From contig NC_057316.1 in the NCBI RefSeq assembly GCF_000687475.1, positions 3,472,001 to 3,536,000 on the forward strand: DNA of 64,000 nt. Direction: 5' to 3'. Both the position numbers and the translations under genes were made by a program. This DNA is from Ustilaginoidea virens (Eukaryota > Ascomycota > Sordariomycetes > Hypocreales > Clavicipitaceae). Shown one piece after another: positions 33,986 through 44,375 of this stretch. Within the stretch, counting starts at the first letter, position 1. Each line of letters begins with the position of its first letter. The notes beneath the pieces are model-generated. The model was not told the DNA's origin and ran no database searches. It was given only the letters and a program-made list of their open reading frames with translations.

Positions 33986-36754
33986 TCAAGAGGCTTCTTT
34001 GGCCCCGACAGCGATTATTGGACGGTTTCCCGTCTTGTCATGCCGAGCGTTTGGCGTGGAAAAATCGGCGACTGGGGTAGGCTTAGAGGACGACCCCTTT
34101 GGCGAACTGGATGAATGCGCAATGGCTGGTGCGAGGGATGCAGTTGCGTGACCAGCATAATTGGGCAGCACGCCTTTCGCCGTCATTGAAGATACGGTCC
34201 CAGGAACGGCTGTCGCGCTCGCCTTGTTCCGTTTCCAAACTCTTTGCCATATTTCGTGTCGATTCTTCCTTTTTCACCCCAACGAGTTAGCAACATTTCT
34301 TGCGGCATCACACATCATGTGCAGAGAGACATACCCGTTCGTAGCCATATACTTTCTTCCACGAAACAAAATGTTTGAGCCTTCATCCCCTTCATCTGAA
34401 GATTTTTCTTTGCCGCCATCCGGGGACAAGCTTGTATTACTTTGCAAGGCTTTGCGAAAATCTTCATAGCTACGGCCGGCCGATCCACAACTCAGGGACA
34501 CCCCATGTTGACCTTGGAACCCCGACTCAGACAGCTGATCAGAACCGGACAAATTTTCCGACTGTGTCGCGGCTCCCATAACGTTTCGCAGTGGGCGCTG
34601 GCTTGGTATTTCCAAGGAGTGGAAGGGATCTATATTGGCGACCGGTGCGGCCAAAGAGTGGTTCGGTCCGGCGTCAACAGACGGGATTGCTGGCAAGGAT
34701 ACTGCAGCATCCGTGGTATACATTGAAGAGTGGCGTTTTTGAGGAGAGGGTGGGTAGAAATCTTTGCCGTCAAACTTGGGAAGTCCCTTTTGAAGATGGC
34801 GAGGTGCTTTGCCCCAGTACATGTGACGTGCTCGTAATTCATCTTCCGTCAGTTCTCGACTGTACAAATACCCAGTCGTTGTTGACTCCTGCCGGCTGGC
34901 ATCGGGAAGTCTTCCCACCAAGTACGGCTTTTCAAGCGAGCCCGCCGACTCCAAAGAGGCCGTCGGAACTTCTGCAACGGCAGAGAAGCCACTGTCTTCA
35001 GTTGAGCACCTCGACGACACCCGCAAGTTGGTGGGTGGGACTGGTACTGACGCGGCGCTATCTGCCCGAGGATGAAAAGGGGGTGCCAGCGCAGCGCTCA
35101 CAGGTAATGTTGAGGACTTTTTGATTGGTTCATTTCCTTCCGAGGATTCTGGCGTGATCTTGGCAGAGGCAGGAGCTGATGCGGATTTGACTTGCCTCAA
35201 GGCTGATGAGAGCTGAGGCCCAAGCGGCTCTAGAGCCTTCTGAGGCTTCCCTGGCTGCGGATGAACAAGCATTCCATGGGATGTGAAGGATTGACTCGAG
35301 TCGCCTTCCGACCTAACGTCGTTTGCCGTAGAGCAAGCCGACTCTTTCCCCTCATGCTGAGGCGTCAAGCCAGCATGGTGTTTTTGTTGCTCAGGCACAA
35401 CATAGTGAGCCTGTTCACTTTCGAGCTGAGCCTTCAAGTTCTTTTCGAACTGCTGAATCTGCTGGCGAATCATATCAGCCTGACTTTCCATTGCCTTTTC
35501 GTCGATCTGATGCTTGTTGTACTGCAACTGATCTTCAAAATATCTGAGTGAGGACTTGAGAACCTCGATTTGTTTCCTAGTTATGTCACTAGGTCGAATA
35601 GAAGAGATAGGCACAGGTGACTGCCCAGCGACGCTCGGAGCACTTGAAGATGAAGCCACTTGAGCGTGCATAGCCTGGTCCAGTTTTGTCGGGGTAGGAT
35701 GCATCATGGGAGGCAAGGCGAATCTCGAAGGCATGATGGCTGGACCACCAACGCCAGATATGGGAAAGCCCGGTATAGGTCCCACTCCGTAGGGATAAAA
35801 AGAGCCTCCAGGGGGCATGACCCATTGGCCATTGAAGAAGAACGGGCGGTTGTGATCAAAGTGTTCAGGCGGCGAGACGCGAAGGGAGCTAGAGGTCTCG
35901 GGGTTGGCGCTGTAGTCCTCCTTCTCACCAGTTCCGGATGTAGTTGGTGCTTTAACCGATGGCTTGGGCTGATGAACTTGAGACGGATTTGTCTGGACCA
36001 TGGCATAAGAGGCGCCCATGCTCAGGCCCATCTGCCAAGGCATCATGGCAAAAGGTGGTGCAGGACCAGGGGCAACCCCAGGCTGCATGCTGGGGACAAA
36101 TCCAGGAAACAGAGGAGGGAACGGGCCAAAACTGGGATGCGTCAAGGTAGCTGGGACCGGTATGCCTGACATACTGCCGTATAAATGACCAGCTGGCCGC
36201 TGAAGATTAGAGCCGTCACCTCCGGGTTTTTCCTTTGCCCACTTGGCTGTGGGCGATGACGAGCCTCGAGTGTTGGGAACAATGCGGCCACCGGCAGTAA
36301 CACGAACGTGAGTAGGAGAGACTACAGCCTTGTAGAATCTCTGGAAGCCTTCGTCCTTCTGGGCAGAAAGGCCAGCCGGGGCCCCAATAGGTTGATGTTC
36401 TCCGTGTTCGGACTCGGTCCGGCCGCGATACTTCCATTCGGCATCAGTGCCGTCGAGTTGGCGGACAGATGACTCCTGGGCAGCACTGGCGTCATCTGCT
36501 GTCTTATCCAGCATTTCTTCCTCCACAATGAGGGGAAGCGATCGTTCGGAAGACATGCGAAATATTTCGCCTGCAGAGAGGTATTTGTTAGAGAGAATGA
36601 CACAAAGCCAAGACGACAGGGGATGTTTGTATGTTGACCTACCAAGATCACGATCTTTGCGCAATTTCTCGAACAATTTGTTATACAAGTCTTTATCGGT
36701 GAAGACTTGTCTCATTCGCAAAAGCTCACGGACAGTATAGGTCCTAGAGACCAT
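33986..36754 (-). CDS. Large disordered protein with eIF4E-binding-like motif
   Basis: Three exons, 36754-36643, 36570-34314 and 34268-33986; introns of 72 and 45 bp, GT-AG; 883 residues. The N-terminus MVSRTYTVRELLRMRQVFTD contains YTVRELL (residues 6-12), a match to the YX4L-hydrophobic motif by which 4E-T, 4E-BPs, Eap1 and Caf20 bind eIF4E, and is followed by a short helical segment. Much of the remainder is Pro/Met/Gly-rich low-complexity sequence (HPSFGPFPPLFPGFVPSMQP and similar), a predicted coiled coil (KQIEVLKSSLRYFEDQLQYN), Ser/Thr-rich linkers, a conserved-looking YLYSRELTEDELRARHMYWG block, and the last-exon segment GVLPNYAGHATASLAPAIAH. I do not recognise a named family. The motif and composition suggest a cytoplasmic mRNP or translational regulator, an inference. 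The 45-bp second intron is at the lower size limit but joins the frame exactly. Confidence 0.78.
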
Positions 36755-39700
36755 TTTGACATGGACGAAAGCAAAGAAGAAGAAGGAGCGATGAGTCTCT
36801 TTTGAATGCCAGATGAACAGAGTAGGAAAATTGTGCGTTTTTCCAACTATGCGAACATTGGCTTGAATGAAGGTGAGAATCGGTGCTACCTGTGGCCAGA
36901 GCCTACTTCCGTCAGTGATATGTTGGCCTTCGAGCTGAGATCGAAGAAAGCAAGACAATTCATCAAAACAGAGTAGCGGAGAGATTCGATCCAGCGGCTT
37001 CCCGAGATCCACGGTAACTTGTATACAACGGTGGTAGTTGTGGAACAAATTATACCGAATAAGTGGCGTGGCAGACGGGCTGAGCTGGTGGTCATGCTGT
37101 TGAGCAACGTAGAGGCAACGAAGGATTCTTTTGGTCCTCCTTGACTTGGTCAAAACCATATTGGGGTCCTATTCATGAAGACTGGGCTCGTATGTACCCC
37201 AGAACAAGTGAGATGGTGAGAAGGCCTTTTGGAAAGGGAGTCCTCTGATACCGTGGCCAGGGAACAGTAGCCCCGTCTCGCGTCTTGCCACGAAGTCCCC
37301 AAAGAAGCTGGGACTTGAAACTGGACCGGGAAGAGTTATCTGCTGAGCAAATACGAAGCAGAAATATAATCATTTGCATAATCCCGTGGAGCAATCTTGT
37401 GTGATTAGGGGTTGAGTGCTAAGCTGTTGGCATTGCATGGTGGAACGGTTCCTGGGCAAGGCTCAAAGACGACAAGAAAAGAAGAAAGAAACTCGCCAGG
37501 CTTGTCGAGAGAAAGAAAAAAAAAAAAGAAAGAAGAACTCACCCAAGGGTCTGCCGGGACCAAAATCGAGGCCACTGGTTCTCAAGCGCTTGATAGTCAC
37601 TTTCTCCACTGCCGTTCTTGTGGAAAACAATCGAAGAATTGCAAGGCGGACAACGCAGAGGGCTTGTCGGAAACTATGATTGCCACGAGGAGTCGTTTGA
37701 ACCAGAAAGTACGAATTTCAAGAGGAAAAGAGAGAGGCTAGAGCTTCGTTAGAACGTTCATCATGGGCCATATCTTGACAGGGCCGTACCTGGGCTCTTT
37801 GACAAGGAGAGTAAGTGCATCCCCTGCGAGGCTGGATGGGTAAGTCGTAGACGAGATAGAACGTCGGAGGGGGCAAGATGAAACAACTGAGACGCCGTGC
37901 TAGGACAGCCAATCTGGACCTGCCTGCTTGAAAGCACCGGACTTTCCTCAAAGGGAGGGGAAGGAGGGGGAAGCAAGGAGATATGAAACGACAAAAACGG
38001 AAGGAACAACCGCCTACACTGATGATCCCCCCTCTCCCCGAGTCTTTTTTTTTTTTTGTCTACCAGGTATGTACCTAGGTGAAGGCGGCGGAAAGCAACG
38101 AGAATGCAGACATGGTGACGGCATGAAGAAAAAGGAAAAGAAAGAAAAGAAAAGAAAAGAAAAGACGAGAAAAGACGAGAAAAAAGGAGGGTGGGATAAG
38201 GAAAACGGACCGGACTGGATGAAAGCTTGGCCAGCACACTGAGACGTGCCACCACCGTTATCGGGGCCATGATTTGGCTACGCTCCTACATGGCTTCTTG
38301 AACAAGGACAGCTGTATGACGGCACGATGTCCGCGACGGTCAGTGTCGAGATCTGCATCGCAGTCTATCAGTGGCAAGTGACGGGGGGACGCCAAGAAAG
38401 CGAGAGCCATTTACTGCCAATAGACAACGAGAGAAATCAAGGGTTCCCAGGTGGCAACAGATTTGACGACATGCGTGGGCTGACATTGCGCATGGAGGAC
38501 GGCCCGAGATAGGAGGCATTGACCATGGGCCACGTCCCAGGGTGACAAGAGTCAGACGGGGAAACACGTCTGGACGACGAGCCGGCACCTATTGATGCTT
38601 TTCATTGTGCTGACAATGTCATGTCCACACGGAGCAAGCATTTTACCCGAGCTTCTGCTACAGCGAGGTAATCCGATCAGCGTGGGAACAATTTAGGGCA
38701 GGGTAAAGGATGGTTCTCATATAACGAAGACATACAAAAACAAGGACGATGAACGAGTTGCAGAGATTTGCTTGCTACGAGATGAATGAGTCGCTGAGAT
38801 GCTCAAGTGCCGAGGTGTAAAAGGGCGTTGGTTGCTGAATGACTGCATATCAGGGTCAGAGAGACAAACAGTACCGCACACGTACGTTAGGTGCCTAAGT
38901 TGGCTGCGCGGTGTGGGGATGAATTGATGCCTCCGAGACATGAAAGCCGACCGCACCCCCGGACGGATTCAAGAGTACGTCGCCCCCAGGCCTCGACGGA
39001 GTTGACGTCTGAGCAAGTCTGGTGTGACTGCACGAACAAGCGTGACTGAGCTCCCCAGCCTGACTGGACTTGACTGAGCGCTGTTGCAGATTTTGGGGCC
39101 GAATGCCACGCTCTGCAACGGAACGGGCCAGCCGCCAGACGAATGAAGACAGAGCAGCGCTTTTATTACTGGGTCTTCGGGCGCTAGCTTTTTGCGAGCT
39201 GTCAGCTGTGATTGGCTAGTTGAGTCCATGTCCAGTCTGGAGTTATGTGTGCTATGTTTAATTCAATTGAACCGCTGTCTTCTTTCGGCGCAGAGGGTGG
39301 GTCCGCAACGTGCTTGGGGCCCCGCTCTTTTGTCTCTCTCTCTCTCTCTCTTTTTTTTTTTTTTTTTTTTTTTTTTTGAGATGCGGTCGGTCGTGGGAAG
39401 CGGCAACTTGGCGGTGTCTCGGTGTCTCGGTGTCTCAGCTTTCCGCTTTCCGCTTTCCGCTTTCAAAACCGTCTGGTCCGCGTCTCCGAGACGAGGGGTG
39501 GGTGCATGACCATGACTCCATTTCGTCTTCCCGATCTCACTTAGGGCTCAGGGGTGATTTACCTGCAGCCGTTTCTTTGCGGTCCCTTGCATTCTTCTGT
39601 ATTGTTCGGCCGCCATGAATCCAAATGCATGCGGTCGAATGCGGGCCATGGTGAAGTCGTGGCACCTCTTCGTCTCGGTAGGGCTTTGAGAAGGCTTTGA

Positions 39701-40573
39701 TCATGGCAGTGGAAATGGAGAAGAAAAAAGGGGCACCCTAGGTAGGTGTCCTGCCGACGAGGCTTCTGGAAGAAAGAGAAGAGAAATGGCATGGCGCTTA
39801 TTGGTGGTGTTGATCTATGTTGGGCACCTAAGTTGACGCAGGTGCGATGGGGCCATGGCCATCCCCACCCCTGCCTGCCCGCCACATGCCATCAATTCCC
39901 ACCAACCGGGAATTTGGGGCTGCCGCAACCAGCCCAGACAGGCCCCTCCCTCACCTGCACCAGCAACCTGCAGCACCAGCAACCTGCAGCACCAGCAACC
40001 TGCAGCCGGCAGCCAGCTGCATGCTGACTGAATGCATCAATTAAGCTTCAGTGCTGAGCAAATGTCATGGCAAATGCCACCAATCCAATCCGTCTGGCCC
40101 CCGTGGTCCCCGTAGCCTCGAACCCGGGGGCCAATGGCCCGGGGGGGGGGGGGGGGGGGAGATCCCAGGACCAGGATCTGCGTGTCATTTTCTTCTCCCT
40201 GTCTGGTCCCTTTTATCCGTTCGGCCTCGGCAATCCCATCCCATCTGGCAGTCTGGTTGGCTGAACTCGGTTCCGTCATGAAAGTAGTGCCACTTACTTT
40301 GCCTTGCCTCCTCTTCCAGAATTGGCTGTCATCAATCCCATCGTCTACTCACTCTCTGGTCTGTCCACGACGCCTACCGTGCTTGCTGCCGTCAACTGCT
40401 TGCTGCCGTCAACTGCTTGCTGCCGTGCTTGCTATACACATCCAGCCTTCGACTCGGCAAATCGACAAAGCCGGCTGCCTTCAAACAGACCCGAAGGCAT
40501 CCCCATTGGCTTATCCCCATCGCAAGCTACCCTCGCTCAAAAAGACAATTCTTTCTCGCATCCCGCTGGCACA
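36755..40573. other. 3.8-kb divergent spacer
   Basis: The frame of the minus gene stays open upstream to 37159 without convincing similarity. The region holds purine-rich tracts (about 37474-37530, 38130-38190), CT then T runs (39333-39377), CGGTGTCT and TTTCCGC repeats (39411-39462), AGCAACCTGCAGCACC copies (39960-40003), a 19-base G run (40141-40159) and three copies of CTTGCTGCCGT (40380-40430). No gene recognised. Confidence 0.5.
39960..40010. repeat. Tandem repeat of about 16 bp
   Basis: Three near-perfect copies of the unit AGCAACCTGCAGCACC in the spacer upstream of the SET-domain gene. Confidence 0.8.
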
Positions 40574-41648
40574 ATGAGCCCTCTCACCCCCCATTGGCAT
40601 CAGCCCTCCCACCCGGCCATTCAGCGGGTCGTCATCAACAGCGCCGAATTCACCTCCAAGAGCCTGTCCAAGGTGGCCCTGCCGCCCTTTGCTGTCTATG
40701 CCAAGCTCGACTTTCCTCCCTGCACTGTGGCCCAGGACCCTACCTATGCCACGGTGCAGATCGGCAAGCATAGCCACTTGAACCTCAACAGCGACCTGTT
40801 GTACATCAATCACTCGTGTGAGCCATCTCTTGTCAGTCTGCTCCACGCCTTTCCTCGCCGAAAACCTTGACATGGCTCAACTCCTCCTGATCACCATGAG
40901 CATTATTTCCCCCGCCCCTGTTCAGCTACGAAGCCAAAGGCAGACGCCCGTCCTTCAATCGCGACGTCAAGACGGCGCAACACGTACTGAGACGAATAAC
41001 TGGGCCTCACGAACGTTTTTAGTTGACCTGTGAAAAATACCCTCCACCTAGATTTTTGACACGGCAAGCATGAACATCCTCGTTGGGCCACGAGGTCTCC
41101 AGCCAGGTGATGAGTTGACGGTTCGTTTATCCCCCCCCCCCCCCCCCCGTTATCCAAAGCCGCGAGCTGGAGTCGCCCACGACATGCTGAACCCCGGCAA
41201 ACAGTTCTTCTACCCTTCTACAGAATGGCACATGGCCCAGCCCTTCACCTGTCTTTGCGGCCACGCCTCCTGCCGCGGCACCATCTCCGGCGCCAAGGAC
41301 ATGCCCCCCCAGCAGCTGCAGGGCGTCTGGCTGAACGAACACATTCGCGAGCTCCTCGACGACGAGCAGCGCGGCGCCCACTCCTCCCCTGCTGCTGCTG
41401 ATCCTACCGCCCAGGCGCTGGCGGCTGCCCTGCTCCAGGCGGAAAAGGTCGTTGAAGTCACTCGCCTGGCTTTGCGCACCTATGCGAGCACATTGTCGCC
41501 TCGACACAGCCCCGGCTTGCTCCCAAACGGCAAGGCCAATGGCTTCGCGGCCAGCAACGACCTCGCTGCCGCAGAGGGCCTGAACAGACGGGGTCCCACT
41601 TCCAGGGAGCTGAGCGGCGAGATGGGTGGTGACACTGTCGGTCTGTAG
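40574..41648 (+). CDS. SET-domain protein (small, post-SET cysteines)
   Basis: Three exons, 40574-40831, 41052-41120 and 41205-41648; GT-AG introns of 220 and 84 bp; 256 residues. The catalytic SET signature NHSCEP is at residues 79-84, where the chain turns into the pseudoknot; exon 2 encodes IFDTASMNILVGPRGLQPGD, and exon 3 starts FFYPSTEWHMAQPFTCLCGH with a post-SET-like C-x-C-x4-C cysteine group (125, 127, 132). The C-terminal half is Ala-rich without a named domain. The N-terminal part of a full SET domain is short, so this is a compact fungal SET protein of the kind with unassigned methyltransferase substrates. Intron 2 is a multiple of 3 without a stop, carries an 18-base C run, and was removed because the SET reading ELT-FFYPSTEW is the conserved one. 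Confidence 0.85.
41131..41148. repeat. Poly-C run in SET gene intron 2
   Basis: Eighteen C, ten bases after the 5' splice site. If the intron were retained it would read as poly-Pro. Confidence 0.85.
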
Positions 41649-42443
41649 ACCGGACCGCTGCTTCTTCGGGCCGCCACTAAGGGAGGGCGTCTTGAGGAGA
41701 GTGCGGCTGCGGCGGGCATTCAACTGTATCGTGGGGCGGCTCCCGGCGCGCGGTTATTCAACATTGACCAAATCTTTTGAAGAAGAGAAACAAAGACAAG
41801 GGAATTTTTACAAGCGAGATGTATGGAAAGCATATGGACGAAGCCTTAATCAAGCAGGCTATATCAAGTCCGCTCGCAAGTAGGATACCTCCCTCTCGGG
41901 CCTTGTACGGTGCCCCCCTGTGTTCTCGCCCGGCACAGCCCAGAAGAACCAGACAAGTATTGAAGCTTGCCGGTAGGATACATCTCCGGCCCATGCACGA
42001 CGTTCCAACACTCTCAATTGGCGCAGCTCAGAAGAACGAGCCCATCTCCAAGATTCATTCGAAATGATTGTGCTATGCTAATCCTTCCATGTGCGCTTTC
42101 ATCTGACGCCGCTCAAAAGACTTGGGCTCCGGTCGTTGCAAAAAAAAAAAAAAAAAAAAACTCCTAGCAGCATCCAAAATCACTCGGACCTGTTGCCAAT
42201 GCAGGCCACGTGAAATAACCGATCGTTCCAGCAAATCCCTACTAAAAAAAATTTCAAAAATTTCAAAAGACAAAAAAAAAAGGAAAAAAAAAAAAAAAAA
42301 AAAACTACGCCTTACAAACGCCCATAGCGCAGCGTACAAATCATCCAAACTGTTTTTCTGCTCTTCTTCTTCGCCGACGACGTCTTCTTCGCCGTCGACG
42401 AAACTTCTCTCGCCTCGTCTCTTTTGCCACCGTCCCTTACTCT
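41649..42443. other. Convergent spacer with A runs
   Basis: Two gene 3' ends face each other. A runs lie at about 42141-42160 and 42285-42304, with shorter A tracts between (42244-42285). A continuous open frame at 41626-41883 overlaps the SET gene 3' end and has no similarity I know. Confidence 0.5.
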
Positions 42444-44375
42444 CTACCCCTTGCCGCCGTGGTGCTTTTTTTCCGCCGAGGAAACACTGCTGGGTTTCCG
42501 GTCCTGCCATCGGTTCCAGGCACTTCTGCCCTGTTCTGTGCCGGAACCGCCGCTGTATTTAGCCTCTGTCTTGTCCCACTCGTGGCGTTCCTGGTGCCGC
42601 CTCGACTGAAAGGTGCGCACAAACTTCCAAATCTCCATATCGGCCATGTTCCAGGCTTCCAGGGACGCGCGCAGCTTCGCCTCCTCCGTTGGCTCTGTCA
42701 GCGCAATCACCCTCTTTGCTTCGTCGATGAGAGGTTGCTGGGTGGCCCGCTCCTCTGGCGATGCGACGGGGGGGTTTTCTCGATGAAGCTGTTTGTTCTG
42801 CTTGTCGGGGAGACGGTCTGCGGGCACCGGGGCCGTTGCATGGCCATCGCGCAGGCCGGTCTCGGGGATAGCGAACCCAAAATACCAGCTCATGTCGGAA
42901 GGCATGTCCGTCTCGGCGGCGATCCATAGGGAACGCGCCGCGGCGTGTTCTCCAGCAACTAGTTCCTTCAATACCATGACTCTTGTCGTGCTGGACACTC
43001 CCGTGCCGAGCAGGTCTCGCGTCACGGTCGTGGTCCACCAGTCTCGCGGAGACTCCTGCCGGATCCAGGATACGTTAAAGGACTGCCGCATCTCCTTGAG
43101 TGACGCCAGCGTCCAGGGGTGAGGCACAGTGCCGATGGTGAATGTTTTGCTCGAGTTGCGGAAGCTGGTCGGCGCGGAGACGGACAGGGGAGGCATTGCG
43201 ACGCAGGGCGTGCATTTGGGCAAGTTGGGAGGGCAGGATCCTGGCATGGGGCTGTCGGCGCAAGACGCCAGCTCCCTGGCCAGTCGCAATGCGCTCGTCA
43301 CCAGCGCCCCCATGTGGTCGGGATGCGGCTTCAGAACTTGGATGCCATCGGAGAACCGGTTCTGCCAAGCCACGTGCAGGTGCGTAGTTATCAGCCTGTT
43401 CAAGCTCTGGAGGCCGGTGGCTCGGTTCTTGCCGAGATCTTGGGCAACCGCCGGATACTTCTTGGATATAATGGCTGGCGTGTACGGTGCCAATGGCATG
43501 ACAGCCTTGTCCACTTTGAACACCTCGCTAGGCACCGCGGATATGATGTCCTTGGCCTCCTTGAGCTTGGCTGGGTCCATGTTGATGACGGCCTTGATTG
43601 CCGTTTTGACCTGATCCTTCTGACCGGCGAAGAGAAAATCGCCCAGATCGTTCCAACGAGTAAGATGGGCATATTCGCCGCGGCGAAGATAGGTCAGGAA
43701 GGGGGCTTCCGTTGGAACAGTGGGGAGCAAAGTGTAATGAGCGAGAATGCCGCCATCCATGGATTCCCAGGCAAGCCAACGCATCAGGTCCGTCTTGAAA
43801 TCAGCATCGAGTTTCAGCCTCTGGACAATGTCGTAGGACGGGTTGTTCATGGCTTCAGCAGCGCTGAGGATGACGGGCTTGAATCCTTGGGCCCACCAAG
43901 CCCTCCTCCACGTCAAGAGCAAGCCGCTTTCGGCATCCTTTTCTTCCCCGGACTTCTTGGCCGTCGCGTCGTAGTAGCAATATATCACCTGGCGGGGTTT
44001 CAGCGGCGGAAGCAGGGCCCTGTCCTCGTCCAACGTGACGGTGCTGGAGAAGGGAACTCTAAGCCACTTCCAGTCGGCCAGCCAGGATGAGCCGGCGTGT
44101 TCGTCCTTGTCGTTGTGCGGAGGAGTGTGAGACTTTTGCCGAAAGGGGTTGAGAAAGCTCTTGGAGAGCGAGCCGCCCACGTGGGGCAGATGCGCTGCGT
44201 GGGACACTACCTTGGGGTTGTTGGGCACGGCAAGACGGGGAGGAGACGGGATGCCCGAGGGCAGCGTGAATATCAGGGCGAGGGCAACCACGGACAGGCC
44301 AAGCAGCAAGAGGGTGAGGCGTCGAGCCGCGAAGCGAGGAAGCAGGCGTCCAAAGAGCACATACTGTCGAGGCAT
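42444..44375 (-). CDS. Type II membrane protein, glycosyltransferase-like, unknown substrate
   Basis: Intronless, 643 residues. A short basic cytoplasmic tail (MPRQYVLFGRLLPRFAARR) precedes one membrane segment (RLTLLLLGLSVVALALIFTL), then a Pro/Ser stem and a large luminal part, the arrangement of Golgi glycosyltransferases and related enzymes. The luminal part has AWWAQGFKPVILSAAEAMNN and DLMRWLAWESMDGGILAHYT, reminiscent of capsule or mannosyltransferase-like folds, and two N-glycosylation sequons (NVSW, NSSK). The C-terminus is charged and Lys-rich. I do not recognise a named family, and no DXD triad can be assigned with confidence. It lies tail to tail with the SET gene. Cellular location is an inference from topology. 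Confidence 0.75.
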   Translation of the reverse strand: MPRQYVLFGRLLPRFAARRLTLLLLGLSVVALALIFTLPSGIPSPPRLAVPNNPKVVSHAAHLPHVGGSLSKSFLNPFRQKSHTPPHNDKDEHAGSSWLADWKWLRVPFSSTVTLDEDRALLPPLKPRQVIYCYYDATAKKSGEEKDAESGLLLTWRRAWWAQGFKPVILSAAEAMNNPSYDIVQRLKLDADFKTDLMRWLAWESMDGGILAHYTLLPTVPTEAPFLTYLRRGEYAHLTRWNDLGDFLFAGQKDQVKTAIKAVINMDPAKLKEAKDIISAVPSEVFKVDKAVMPLAPYTPAIISKKYPAVAQDLGKNRATGLQSLNRLITTHLHVAWQNRFSDGIQVLKPHPDHMGALVTSALRLARELASCADSPMPGSCPPNLPKCTPCVAMPPLSVSAPTSFRNSSKTFTIGTVPHPWTLASLKEMRQSFNVSWIRQESPRDWWTTTVTRDLLGTGVSSTTRVMVLKELVAGEHAAARSLWIAAETDMPSDMSWYFGFAIPETGLRDGHATAPVPADRLPDKQNKQLHRENPPVASPEERATQQPLIDEAKRVIALTEPTEEAKLRASLEAWNMADMEIWKFVRTFQSRRHQERHEWDKTEAKYSGGSGTEQGRSAWNRWQDRKPSSVSSAEKKHHGGKG

